Both the position numbers and the translations under genes were made by a program. This document shows, piece by piece, positions 1-8,536 of a DNA stretch of 64,000 nt (position 1 is the stretch's first letter; each line of letters opens with the position of its first letter). Source of the stretch: Mucilaginibacter rivuli (lineage in GTDB: Bacteria; Bacteroidota; Bacteroidia; Sphingobacteriales; Sphingobacteriaceae); NCBI RefSeq assembly GCF_019391655.1, contig NZ_JAHXPQ010000004.1, positions 124,001 to 188,000 of the forward strand. The letters run 5' to 3'. The notes under the pieces were generated by a model, which searched no databases, was not told where the DNA came from, and saw nothing but the letters and a program-made list of their open reading frames with translations.

Positions 1-1023
1 CCTGATAAAAAGAAAGAGTATCTGTACCTTGAACTAAGTTCTTTGTTAAAGGCAGGTATTGACCTGAAAAGTAGTTTTGAACTCATCACAGCCGACCAGC
101 AAAAAGAGAAAGACAAAGAGTTATTTGCTGGTATTCAAAAGGCCGTGCTCGCAGGTTCTACATTTTCACAGGCTTTAAAGGATACACAAAAGTTTTCTTT
201 ATATGAAGTTTACAGTTTACAGATAGGTGAAGAAACGGGGAAGCTGATCGAAGTATTGAGCGATTTGGCCAAGTATTATCAAAGCAAGATCAAACAGAGG
301 CGCAAGATCGTGGGCGCGTTAACCTACCCGATTATCGTATTATCCACTTCGCTGGGGGCAGTATTCTTTATGCTCAAATTTGTAGTACCAATGTTTGGCG
401 ATGTGTTCAAAAGATTTGGGGGAAAACTACCCTGGATCACGGAGAAGATCATTGGCATTTCGCAAGCTTTGCAGGATAATTTTGTAATAGGACTGTTGTT
501 AATCTTGTCTGTTGCCGTATTTATATTTAGCTCTCGGAAGACAGAACAGTTCCGGAAAATATTCTCATTGTCAGTATTAAAAATACCCGTAATAGGGAAC
601 CTCGTACAAAAAATATACCTGGCACGCTTTTGCAATTCCATGCGCTTGTTGATCAATGCCAAGTTACCTTTGTTACGCGCCATCGCTTTGATCCGGCAAA
701 TGATCCGGTATTATCCTATAGATTCCTCATTAGCCACAATTGAATCGGATATAATGAATGGTAAATCATTGCATCAAAGTCTGCAGCAGTTTAGCGTCTA
801 CCCGGCTAAAATGGTTCAATTAGTTAAAGTCGGAGAGGAAACAAATCAGTTGGATTATTTCTTCGGTATCATATCAGAGCAGTATGTCGAAGAGGTTGAA
901 TACAAAACCACCACACTAAGCAGTGCGATGGAGCCGCTTATTATTATATTTTTGGGGTTAATAGTCGGCGTTATTTTAGTTTCGATGTATCTTCCATTGT
1001 TTCAAATGAGCAATAGTTTTTGA
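1..1023 (+). CDS. gspF: Type II secretion / type IV pilus inner-membrane platform protein GspF/PilC, 5'-truncated by window
   Basis: The reading frame is open from base 1, so the true start lies before the window; about 340 residues are visible. It shows the T2SSF architecture: two homologous cytoplasmic helical domains (visible residues about 10-120 and 205-310), each followed by membrane helices. The first has the family pattern TYPIIVL followed by a long hydrophobic helix, then VVPMF and GGKLPW. The second repeats the fold, with a conserved GEET motif and a final hydrophobic helix near the C-terminus. GspF/PilC is the polytopic membrane platform that couples the GspE ATPase to pseudopilus assembly. 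It is the first visible gene of a secretion locus reaching to 8191. Family assignment is firm; whether the machine is a T2SS or a pilus is inferred from neighbours. Confidence 0.93.
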   Translation, partial: PDKKKEYLYLELSSLLKAGIDLKSSFELITADQQKEKDKELFAGIQKAVLAGSTFSQALKDTQKFSLYEVYSLQIGEETGKLIEVLSDLAKYYQSKIKQRRKIVGALTYPIIVLSTSLGAVFFMLKFVVPMFGDVFKRFGGKLPWITEKIIGISQALQDNFVIGLLLILSVAVFIFSSRKTEQFRKIFSLSVLKIPVIGNLVQKIYLARFCNSMRLLINAKLPLLRAIALIRQMIRYYPIDSSLATIESDIMNGKSLHQSLQQFSVYPAKMVQLVKVGEETNQLDYFFGIISEQYVEEVEYKTTTLSSAMEPLIIIFLGLIVGVILVSMYLPLFQMSNSF

Positions 1024-1168
1024 TACCGAATAAAATTAAATTGGACATATTTTCAGAAAATATTGTTTCTTTGAATACTGCTGTTTCATAAAGGAAATAA
1101 TTGTATATAAAAAATTCTCCTGTCACTGAAAGTTGGTATGGGAATGAAAAATATTTTATAAATCAATA

Positions 1169-1996
1169 ATGAAAAAGATCATAATTATCATTTTGCTATG
1201 CGCTGTTACAGCAAGCTTGAAAGCTCAATACGGTACTGAGGTTATTGCTACCCCCTCCGCGCCGGTATATGTTTACTTAGGCAGTCTGCCTGTAACAAAT
1301 GCGAACAACCTTCACAAGTTAAAGGTTGATATTTTGGGTGGGGCGTGGGAATCCTATGCAACAGGTGAAACCACTTTTTATATCTCTAATCGCAATAGCC
1401 TTAAAATAGACCAGGTGACTTTAGGAAGTACAAACGGGGGCAATTATACACTGCATGGTTATACTAATTCAACAGGTGGTATCGATTTTTATTTATTAAC
1501 ATACTACTACACCGCCATCGCTGTTAAATCGTGCATGGTTGGTGGTAATCCTACACAATTAATTACTAATACTACCTCAACAAGCGCGCCAACAGGTGTT
1601 ACAGAAATTACTCCTTTAACCATCAACCCGGTATTGATTACGGATGATCAAGGTAATATTGGTATAAATACCAACATTCCCAATCAGGCTTATAAGTTGT
1701 CGGTTAACGGGTCAATCAGGTCAAAAGAAATTAAAGTTGAAACCGGATGGGCTGATTATGTATTTGATAAAGACTATAAGCTAAGGCCTTTAAAAAATGT
1801 GGCACAATATATTGATAAAAACAAACACCTGCCCGAAGTACCCTCGGCGGCGGAAGTAAGACAGAACGGGATTAATGTTGGCGAAACAGAAGCGCTATTA
1901 TTAAAGAAAATTGAGGAATTGACGTTGTACCTGATCGAGCAACAAAAGATCAATCAATCACTTCAACGGCAAATCAACGAGCTAAAGAAAAACTAA
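1169..1996 (+). CDS. Secreted protein with tail-fibre-like C-terminal module, embedded in the secretion locus
   Basis: 275 residues. A signal peptide is clear (MKKIIIIILLCAVTASLKAQ). The middle is a Ser/Thr/Asn-rich beta-type region. The C-terminal 100 residues form a module: a GNIGINT turn, a WADYVF motif, YKLRPL, HLPEVPSA, then a heptad-rich helix (EELTLYLIEQQK) likely to trimerise. The same module ends the proteins at 10142-11323 and 11365-12431. Such modules are common in Bacteroidota surface proteins that annotation pipelines call tail-fibre or S74-like; no peptidase residues are evident. It sits between gspF and the pseudopilin with gaps of about 145 and 136 bases, so it may be a substrate or accessory of the machine (inference). 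The module is certain; function unknown. Confidence 0.8.
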   Translation: MKKIIIIILLCAVTASLKAQYGTEVIATPSAPVYVYLGSLPVTNANNLHKLKVDILGGAWESYATGETTFYISNRNSLKIDQVTLGSTNGGNYTLHGYTNSTGGIDFYLLTYYYTAIAVKSCMVGGNPTQLITNTTSTSAPTGVTEITPLTINPVLITDDQGNIGINTNIPNQAYKLSVNGSIRSKEIKVETGWADYVFDKDYKLRPLKNVAQYIDKNKHLPEVPSAAEVRQNGINVGETEALLLKKIEELTLYLIEQQKINQSLQRQINELKKN

Positions 1997-2132
1997 TCCA
2001 AAGTATGTATTTCTTTGGGTTGATTTTGTAAAAATCTCTGATTGAAAAATTTAGCAAACATATCTGGCTTTAACAATAAAATTTGCTCAGTTTCATATAA
2101 AAATGTAGTTTAGGCATATTATTATTACCTGA

Positions 2133-2558
2133 ATGAACCCAATACGCCCCATTTTAAAAAAGCGCTTCAAGGCCTATACATTAACCGAAATATTAGTAGT
2201 TTTAGTTATTATTGGTATATTGGTTTTATTGGTATTACCTAACCTATTGCCTCTTATTACAAAAGCTAAAACTACCGAGGCTAAAGTACAATTAGAACAT
2301 ATCCATACATTGGAGAAAAACTATTACTACGAGCACTCCAAATACTCAACGGACCTAAAAGAATTGGGTTATATTCAAGAGAAACTCAGCACCGATGGTA
2401 AGGATGGCCGTGCCAACTACCGAATTGAAATCACCAATGCAACCAATACCAGTTTTACGGCAAGAGCGGTATCTGTGGTGGATTTTAACGGCAATGGCAC
2501 GTTTAACGTGTGGGAAGTCGATCAGGATAAAAATATCCACGAAGTAACGCCTGATTGA
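2133..2558 (+). CDS. gspG: Type II secretion major pseudopilin (GspG-like), prepilin N-methylation motif
   Basis: 141 residues. The N-terminus has a basic leader ending KRFKA, then the class III signal YTLTE and a long hydrophobic helix (ILVVLVIIGILVLLVLP), as in pseudopilins; Glu5 of the mature protein is present. Position -1 is Ala rather than the usual Gly. The rest (KTTEAKVQLEHIHTLEKNYY...) resembles the GspG helix-plus-sheet head, ending in an acidic GNGTFNVWEVDQD stretch that could bind calcium as GspG does. After cleavage by the prepilin peptidase encoded immediately downstream it would form the pseudopilus. Its stop overlaps the next start by one base (TGATG), so the genes are translationally coupled. 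No minor pseudopilins are visible nearby. Confidence 0.9.
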   Translation: MNPIRPILKKRFKAYTLTEILVVLVIIGILVLLVLPNLLPLITKAKTTEAKVQLEHIHTLEKNYYYEHSKYSTDLKELGYIQEKLSTDGKDGRANYRIEITNATNTSFTARAVSVVDFNGNGTFNVWEVDQDKNIHEVTPD

Positions 2559-3067
2559 TGGTGTGGGTTATCCGCCTGTGCATATTATTGATGTTAGTAG
2601 CAATTGCTTTACAGGACTTTAAGAGCCGGTCGGTTTATTGGTTTTGGTTCCCGTTATTGACGGTGTTTTTAGTTGCTGACTTAAAGCTAGCCAATCATCA
2701 AAGCTTCATGCAGACTGGTGAAATCACGTTAATGAATGCCGGTTTCCTTATACTGCAATTATTGCTGGTATCGGTTTATTTTTCGGTAAAAAACAAGCGA
2801 TGGATAAACATCACCAATGAACTGTTAGGCTGGGGCGATATCTTACTGTTACTGAGCATTACCTGCTATTTTTCTATCTTGAATTATATTTTTTTCTATG
2901 TGTTTAGCCTAATCGCAGTGGTTTGTATTATCATTATACGGGCATTGATTAACAGGAGATACGAGCAAATACCTCTCGCAGGCTTACAAGCCTGTATTTT
3001 ATGTGTATGTTTGGGAGTAAGTTGGTACTATAAAATAAATATTGCCAATGATGAATGGATACAATAA
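2558..3067 (+). CDS. Short A24-family prepilin peptidase
   Basis: About 170 residues with 5-6 hydrophobic segments. The two aspartates of A24 aspartyl peptidases are visible in context: ALQDFKSR before the second helix (the D-x5-IP site of GspO/PilD) and LGWGDILLL (the GxGD motif). The N-terminal methyltransferase domain of PilD is absent, so this is the short peptidase-only form. It would cleave the leader of the adjacent pseudopilin at the cytoplasmic face of the inner membrane. The ATG at 2558 overlaps the pseudopilin stop by one base; a TTG at 2555 is an alternative. Its end overlaps gspE by 13 bases. The call rests on the two motifs and context; overall sequence is divergent. Confidence 0.78.
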   Translation: MVWVIRLCILLMLVAIALQDFKSRSVYWFWFPLLTVFLVADLKLANHQSFMQTGEITLMNAGFLILQLLLVSVYFSVKNKRWINITNELLGWGDILLLLSITCYFSILNYIFFYVFSLIAVVCIIIIRALINRRYEQIPLAGLQACILCVCLGVSWYYKINIANDEWIQ

Positions 3068-4509
3068 TTGATACATTGATGGAGCAGAAGGAAGAAATTA
3101 CTTTATCAACGGACAATATCCATCTTTTAACCAAAGATCAGGCTTGGCATTATCGTATCCTGCCCAAGCATAAAACGGCAGATACATTCTTTTTGTATTG
3201 TGAAGATGGCGCTGATGAAAATAGCCTGACTGACGAACTGGAGATATTATTGGATGTAACTGTAAGGTTGGAGGCCATCTCTCCAACGCAGATTGCGAGG
3301 CTCCTATCCAAATACTACATCAAGGATAACGCGGCCCAAAGCGCTGTTCATTTGCAAATGCATAATGCCGATGATTTCCTGCACAACCTCATCAGCGAAG
3401 CAAAGAACTTGAAGAGCAGCGATATCCACATCGAAAGCTATGAGAACAAGTGCAGGGTACGTATCCGCATAGACGGCATGATGGTGGAGCGGTATCTGTT
3501 GAAGCGGGAAGAATATCCCGCGCTGATAAATAAGATCAAGATCCTCTCTAATCTCGACATTTCCGAGAAGCGTCTGCCGCAGGATGGCCGGATCAATTTC
3601 AAACATAAGGAACAGCAGTTTGATATCCGTGTATCGATATTGCCAACCTTGTTTGGTGAAAAAATTGTACTGCGTTTGCTGAACAATGATGCAACCAATA
3701 TTGATCTGAACAGCCTGGGTTTTTCTGCATTCGACCTGGATAATTACATACAGGGTGTAAAAAGGCCCAACGGCATATTGCTCATCAGTGGCCCTACCGG
3801 TTCCGGAAAGACCACTACCCTTTACGGTACGCTTAAATTCCTCAATAAAGAAACCCGCAACATCCTGACCGTAGAAGATCCGGTAGAATACACGCTGGAA
3901 GGTGTAAACCAGGTTCAACTCAAGGAATCCATTGGCCTTGGTTTCGCGGAAGCACTGCGGACATTTTTAAGACAGGATCCCGACGTTATTATGGTAGGTG
4001 AGATACGCGATACCGATACCGCAAATATGGCAATCAGGGCCGCACTAACAGGCCACCTGGTGCTATCAACCATTCACACCAACTCCGCTTGGGGAACGGT
4101 ATCAAGATTGATAGATATGGGCATACCATCTTTTTTAGTCGCCAACACGCTCAATACAACCGTTGCCCAACGCCTGATTCGTTTATTGTGCCCCCACTGT
4201 AAGCAAGAACAGGAATTTAAAAAGGATTTGTATCCTAAGCAATTCAAACCCTACAGCGAAGTACTGCACCATCACACCCCTAACGGTTGCGAACAATGCT
4301 ATTACACGGGTTATAAAGGGCGTAAAGCGGTATATGAGGTTATTCCTATAGATCAGGATTTAGCATTGGAAATTAAGAACGGGAATATGTATATTCAGGA
4401 CCTTTTAAAGGAGCGCGGAATACATACTTTAGCGGAAAATGCTTTTGACTTGTTCAGCCAGGGTTTAACGAGCCTGGAGGAAATTTATCCGCTATTATTT
4501 AATTATTGA
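3055..4509 (+). CDS. gspE: Type II secretion / pilus assembly hexameric ATPase GspE/PilB
   Basis: 484 residues. The N-terminal domain (about 1-110) is MshE/GspE-like. The ATPase core follows: Walker A GPTGSGKTT at about residue 245, the Asp box around VEDPVEY, Walker B (DPDVIMVGEIRD) and His box (LTGHLVLSTIHTN). A C-terminal four-cysteine zinc module is present (CPHC, then CEQC about 40-50 residues later), typical of GspE/PilB and absent from PilT. The enzyme powers pseudopilus extension through GspF and GspL. It starts inside the end of the peptidase gene (13-base overlap) and is followed after six bases by the secretin, so it belongs to one operon. Length and motifs are complete. Confidence 0.95.
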   Translation: MDTIIDTLMEQKEEITLSTDNIHLLTKDQAWHYRILPKHKTADTFFLYCEDGADENSLTDELEILLDVTVRLEAISPTQIARLLSKYYIKDNAAQSAVHLQMHNADDFLHNLISEAKNLKSSDIHIESYENKCRVRIRIDGMMVERYLLKREEYPALINKIKILSNLDISEKRLPQDGRINFKHKEQQFDIRVSILPTLFGEKIVLRLLNNDATNIDLNSLGFSAFDLDNYIQGVKRPNGILLISGPTGSGKTTTLYGTLKFLNKETRNILTVEDPVEYTLEGVNQVQLKESIGLGFAEALRTFLRQDPDVIMVGEIRDTDTANMAIRAALTGHLVLSTIHTNSAWGTVSRLIDMGIPSFLVANTLNTTVAQRLIRLLCPHCKQEQEFKKDLYPKQFKPYSEVLHHHTPNGCEQCYYTGYKGRKAVYEVIPIDQDLALEIKNGNMYIQDLLKERGIHTLAENAFDLFSQGLTSLEEIYPLLFNY

Positions 4510-4515
4510 TATTCG

Positions 4516-6444
4516 ATGCAGAAATTGTTTACTTATGTTATTGGGGTATTGCTGGTATGTGGCGCAGTGAGCGTAAAAGCACAAAAACAGGATCGTATAC
4601 AGGCCATTCAGGATAAACTCGAACAATTCTCGGCCACCTTACCGCAGCTTCATGACAAGGTACAGCTTTCGGTAAACGGGGTGAGCATACAGGACTTTCT
4701 AAGCGCATTGTCCAAGTCAAGCAATCTGAGTATCAGCGTTGACCCGAAGTTGAATATCAGGATCGCGGACAATTTCAATAACGTGACCGCGCAAAATGTC
4801 CTGGTATTTCTGGCTAAAACCTATAACTTGGACATCTCCTTTATCGGTACAATTATTAGTGTTGATCCCTATGTTGATCCCGCCCAAAGCATCATTGTCC
4901 CTAAGGAAATAAAAGTTAAGTACAACGCGCCTGATAATACGCTATCAGTAGAGCTAAATAACGACAGCCTGTTTTCTGTAACGAGAAAAATCACCCAGTT
5001 ATCAGGTAAAAACATACTGGTGGCGCCCGCACTGATGGGTAAAAAAGTGACTGTTTTTATCGCAGCCGCGCCGTTCGATAATGCTTTGGAAAAGATCGCC
5101 TTCGCTAATGAGATCAAGCTGGTGAAAACCAATGATAACTTCTACCTGTTCCAGGCACTGGGTGACGGGGAGGAAAACTATGTGACCGGGGATAAAAACA
5201 TCGCCGTAAGAAAAAACTTCAAACCCATAACTTCGACGGGCGGTGGCAATTTGGGCTTGTTCGTAAAAACCAATGCCAGCGGACAGAAGGTGATATCATG
5301 TGATGCGACAAACGCTTCGATATTGGACCTGGTTAAAACAGCCTCACAGGAGTTGGGCAAAAACTACTTCCTGTATTCGGACATCAAGGGAACCATATCG
5401 ATGCATATTACCGATGTGCCCTATGATGCCTTCATGACCGCTATATTCCAGGGAACGGATTATACCTATAGAACTGAAAATGGTATTTACATGATTGGTG
5501 ACAGGAAGCTGGAGGGGTTAAGAAACAATAAAGTAGTTGTATTGCAAAATCGATCTATTGATACAGTGCAGGCTATGATTCCCGTTGAATGGAAAAAGGG
5601 TGTGGAGATAAAAGAATTTCGCGAACAAAACACATTATTACTTTCCGGGTCCGGACCACAGATAGCTGAATTAGAAAACTACATTAAACAACTCGATCAA
5701 TTAGTCCCAATGGTAATGATCGAAGTAACTATGGTCGATATCAATAAAAGCAAAACGGTTACTACTGGTATTAAGGCGGGAATTGCCGATAGTGTTAAAA
5801 CAGGGGGAAGCGTATTGCCGGGCATCAATTACACAATGGGCTCTGGTGCCATTAATGATTTTCTAAATCAATTGGGTGGCGTTACGCATTTAAATTTGGG
5901 TCACGTTGCTCCAAACTTTTATGCCACTATCAACGCCCTTGAATCTCATGATGATATCGAAGTGCATTCGGTACCTAAACTAACAACACTGAACGGGCAT
6001 ACCGCTTCATTAAGTATCGGTTCTACCCGCTATTACCTTGTCCAGACACAGAATGTTTTACCATCAATTACTACTCCTACCAGTATTTTTACGCAACAGT
6101 ACAATAAGATAGAAGCCAATATGGTGATCAATATCAAGCCAGTTGTATCAGGAGACGATCAGGTTACCTTAGGCATTAAGATAGATATTACTGACTTTAT
6201 TGGAACGCCTCCGGCTAACGCTCCTGCGCCTACGTCAAACAGTAAGTACGAATCAATTATCAGGGCTCACGATGGTGATATGCTGGTATTAGGAGGAATA
6301 GAACGGACGGAAGAAGGCACCAGTTCTTCAGGTATACCTTTGCTGTCCCGCATACCGATCATTAAATGGCTTTTTAGCAGCAGGAGCAAGACGAATGCTA
6401 AGATCGTTACGCTGGTTTTTATTAAACCTACGATCATACATTAG
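4516..6444 (+). CDS. gspD: Outer-membrane secretin GspD/PilQ-like
   Basis: 642 residues with a signal peptide ending VKAQ. The N-terminal part (about 45-115) is an STN-type domain (VSIQDFLSALSKSSNLSISV), followed by N-domain repeats. The secretin domain occupies about residues 395-640: VMIEVTMVDINKSK, HSVPKLTTLNG, MVINIKPVV, and the signature SGIPLLSRIPIIKWLF near the C-terminus. Secretins form the multimeric outer-membrane channel of T2SS and T4P. It follows gspE by six bases and precedes the PilM-like gene by eight. No pilotin or GspC gene is seen in the visible part. Confidence 0.93.
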   Translation: MQKLFTYVIGVLLVCGAVSVKAQKQDRIQAIQDKLEQFSATLPQLHDKVQLSVNGVSIQDFLSALSKSSNLSISVDPKLNIRIADNFNNVTAQNVLVFLAKTYNLDISFIGTIISVDPYVDPAQSIIVPKEIKVKYNAPDNTLSVELNNDSLFSVTRKITQLSGKNILVAPALMGKKVTVFIAAAPFDNALEKIAFANEIKLVKTNDNFYLFQALGDGEENYVTGDKNIAVRKNFKPITSTGGGNLGLFVKTNASGQKVISCDATNASILDLVKTASQELGKNYFLYSDIKGTISMHITDVPYDAFMTAIFQGTDYTYRTENGIYMIGDRKLEGLRNNKVVVLQNRSIDTVQAMIPVEWKKGVEIKEFREQNTLLLSGSGPQIAELENYIKQLDQLVPMVMIEVTMVDINKSKTVTTGIKAGIADSVKTGGSVLPGINYTMGSGAINDFLNQLGGVTHLNLGHVAPNFYATINALESHDDIEVHSVPKLTTLNGHTASLSIGSTRYYLVQTQNVLPSITTPTSIFTQQYNKIEANMVINIKPVVSGDDQVTLGIKIDITDFIGTPPANAPAPTSNSKYESIIRAHDGDMLVLGGIERTEEGTSSSGIPLLSRIPIIKWLFSSRSKTNAKIVTLVFIKPTIIH

Positions 6445-6452
6445 CAATAGTT

Positions 6453-7664
6453 ATGATGAACAGGCTTACCGCTTTCAGTAATACCATTGGCGTAGGCCTA
6501 GTGATAGCATCGGATGGCTCCATGTCGCTTAGCCTATGCCAGGTGTCACGAAGTAACAGCTCGCTCACTTTAGAGAAGAAGATCGCAGGATTAAATGAAA
6601 TAAATGACCTCATAAAGCATATCCCTTCAAAAAGTGTCATCTCATTAAATATTACGGGGAAAGGGGTACTATATAAGCAGATTGAAAAAATAGATCCGGT
6701 AACGCCATCAAACTTTGGTCAAATACTGCCTAATGCTAATTTTGAAGATTTTTACATACAGAACTTCGTGTCGGGTGAGTACTCTTTTATTGCAGTCATG
6801 CGAAAAGCGGAAGCGGATAAATTACTTGACCAATTCCGGGATGTAGGACTTACGCCTGTAATGCTAAGCCTGGGGCCTTTTATTGTCAATCATGTCCTAC
6901 CGCAACTAAATTTGTATGCAAATGAAGTGGCGTTTGACGGGCACATCATCGTGCAGGATGGGCAAAAGCAATGGAGCAAATACACTTATGGCACTGCTTA
7001 CACCTCATCTTTTCCATTAAAAATTGAAAATGAGCCAATTGATGAGCTATTGGTTTTGGCCTACGCGTCCGCTTTTCAGCTGATGATGGCCGAGCAATTG
7101 GATGTCATTTCCCCCGATATTGAAACCGTAAACCATGGATATAATAATGCCGTTTCTGTTAAGAGGGTAAAATCCTATGGTGCAGTAATCTTGGTTGGTC
7201 TTTTCATTTTGTTGCTCGCTAACTTTATCCTCTTTTCTTACTATCAATCCGAAAATACAGGTTTAGCGTACCAGGTTAGTCGCTCGTCACAAAATGTCAG
7301 CCAGATAAAGGATGCTGCAGACAGGATAAAAGGCAAAGAGCAGCAATTACAATATCTGGGATGGGACGGGGGGATAAGCAAAGCGCAGCTAACAGACCAG
7401 TTGGCTGCCGAAATGCCCGCAGATATCACCTGGAAACAGGTGGAGATCAACCCTATTGATGTTAATTCTAGCCGTACTCAAAGGACGTTGATATTTAAAG
7501 ACAGGCAGATAACGATTACGGGCGTTTCGCAGAAGATCCTTCCTGTCAATGAGTGGATGGCCAGAATAAAATCAAAGCGTTGGGTGAAAGGAGTGCAGTT
7601 ACAAAACTACAGTTTCAACAATGAGTTGAATACCGGCCAATTTATCGTTAATATAACTTATTAA
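6453..7664 (+). CDS. GspL / PilM-PilN-like assembly platform protein
   Basis: 403 residues, bitopic. An N-terminal cytoplasmic region of about 230 residues has an actin-like start (IGVGLVIASDGSMSLSL) reminiscent of PilM/GspL. One transmembrane helix follows at about 235-258 (AVILVGLFILLLANFILF), then a coiled coil and a periplasmic ferredoxin-like domain of the PilN/GspL type ending FIVNITY. This fused PilM-PilN layout is that of GspL, which anchors GspE to the inner-membrane platform. It is two bases upstream of the PilO/GspM-like gene. Primary sequence similarity to characterised GspL is weak by eye, so the call depends on topology and on operon position. Confidence 0.72.
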   Translation: MMNRLTAFSNTIGVGLVIASDGSMSLSLCQVSRSNSSLTLEKKIAGLNEINDLIKHIPSKSVISLNITGKGVLYKQIEKIDPVTPSNFGQILPNANFEDFYIQNFVSGEYSFIAVMRKAEADKLLDQFRDVGLTPVMLSLGPFIVNHVLPQLNLYANEVAFDGHIIVQDGQKQWSKYTYGTAYTSSFPLKIENEPIDELLVLAYASAFQLMMAEQLDVISPDIETVNHGYNNAVSVKRVKSYGAVILVGLFILLLANFILFSYYQSENTGLAYQVSRSSQNVSQIKDAADRIKGKEQQLQYLGWDGGISKAQLTDQLAAEMPADITWKQVEINPIDVNSSRTQRTLIFKDRQITITGVSQKILPVNEWMARIKSKRWVKGVQLQNYSFNNELNTGQFIVNITY

Positions 7665-7666
7665 AG

Positions 7667-8191
7667 ATGGAAAGATTGGCAAAGCTCAAAAAAGAATACT
7701 TGCTCATTGCAGGCACGGTAATCTTACTGTATATCAGTTATCAGTTAGCTTTCAAAAAAACTGTTGATGCGATGCAAGCTCATAACGATCTCACGTTATC
7801 AATAGCATCAGCATCCGATTTGTCGTACCAGCCAGGCTATTTGGAGAGAAAAACTAAGAACCTTGATGCGATCATAAATAAGTACAAAATGGATTCCTTA
7901 TCGCTTAGGGGTAACACCCTCGCTTTGATCTCACAGATAGCGGATAAGGAGCATGTGAAGCTGTCAGAGGTGCCTGATCAAGATCTTCTATATCGCAACG
8001 AGCATTTTATCATTCAACGATTGGATTTTGAGGGAGATTATTTCGATTTGACGAGGATGTTGCGCACATTTGAGGTGACAGTTGGTATAGGAATCCCGAG
8101 AACGGTAACTTGGAAAACCGCAGATAAAGTGTCCGGAACGCAAAAGAAAAAAAGTTTGACCTTACAGGTATGTTTCGAGATAAAAAAATAA
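7667..8191 (+). CDS. GspM / PilO-like inner-membrane assembly protein
   Basis: 174 residues: a short cytoplasmic N-terminus, one membrane helix (LLIAGTVILLYISYQLAF, about 14-31), a coiled-coil stretch, then a small alpha/beta periplasmic domain. This is the GspM/PilO plan, in which the protein heterodimerises with the preceding PilN/GspL-type protein. It is the last gene of the secretion operon; a weak inverted repeat (AACTTAT/ATAAGTT, 8202-8228) follows, then the IS110-associated region. Recognition is by context and topology, not by a diagnostic motif. Confidence 0.7.
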   Translation: MERLAKLKKEYLLIAGTVILLYISYQLAFKKTVDAMQAHNDLTLSIASASDLSYQPGYLERKTKNLDAIINKYKMDSLSLRGNTLALISQIADKEHVKLSEVPDQDLLYRNEHFIIQRLDFEGDYFDLTRMLRTFEVTVGIGIPRTVTWKTADKVSGTQKKKSLTLQVCFEIKK

Positions 8192-8318
8192 TGCATATAA
8201 AAACTTATTCCACAATACTTGATAAGTTATACCCAACTATCTAAAATCTATTTTGTTATTCATTTAAGTTTTCTTTAAACTGGGTTTTCGGTATTTATAA
8301 AATACTTAATTGGAATAA

Positions 8319-8461
8319 GCAGTCAGGGCGAATTATTACTATTATAAGATTTTCATGTCTGTTGGTCGTGCTAATCCCTGGTTGCTTTATACTAAGCAGC
8401 AGAGCGTATTAAGTATTGGACAAGGTAAAGACCTAATTGTTGTGCTAATCTCTTGCTGTTT
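8319..8461 (+). ncRNA. Bridge-RNA-like structured region, copy A (upstream copy)
   Basis: Two consecutive stem-loop units can be drawn. Unit 1: GCAGTCAGGG (8319-8328) pairs with CCCTGGTTGC (8376-8385). Unit 2: AAGCAGCAGAG (8394-8404) pairs with CTCTTGCTGTT (8450-8460), one bulged base. In both units the stem is followed by CGN and then ATTA pairing with a TAAT just before the 3' arm (unit 1 AATTA/CTAAT, unit 2 TATTA/CTAAT). Unit 2 contains an inner hairpin AGGT-aaag-ACCT. Two loops upstream of an IS110 recombinase match the known layout of IS110 bridge RNAs (target-binding and donor-binding loops). It lies 216 bases before a second copy and has no recombinase of its own. RNA expression is inferred. 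Confidence 0.6.
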
Positions 8462-8536
8462 ATTTAATTACAAAATGTAGTTTAAAGAGTTATGTGTATT
8501 GTGATGATGTAGGTGGAAAAACTTTAAGACAAGAAA

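Noticed and set aside
3304..3918. 204-residue ORF opposite gspE
   Set aside because: Shadow of the GspE frame with motifs in the sense strand; no independent support.
8202..8228. Strong terminator behind the secretion operon
   Set aside because: Only a 7-bp A+T-rich stem with a 13-base loop and no T tract; kept as a weak possibility in the gene entry.
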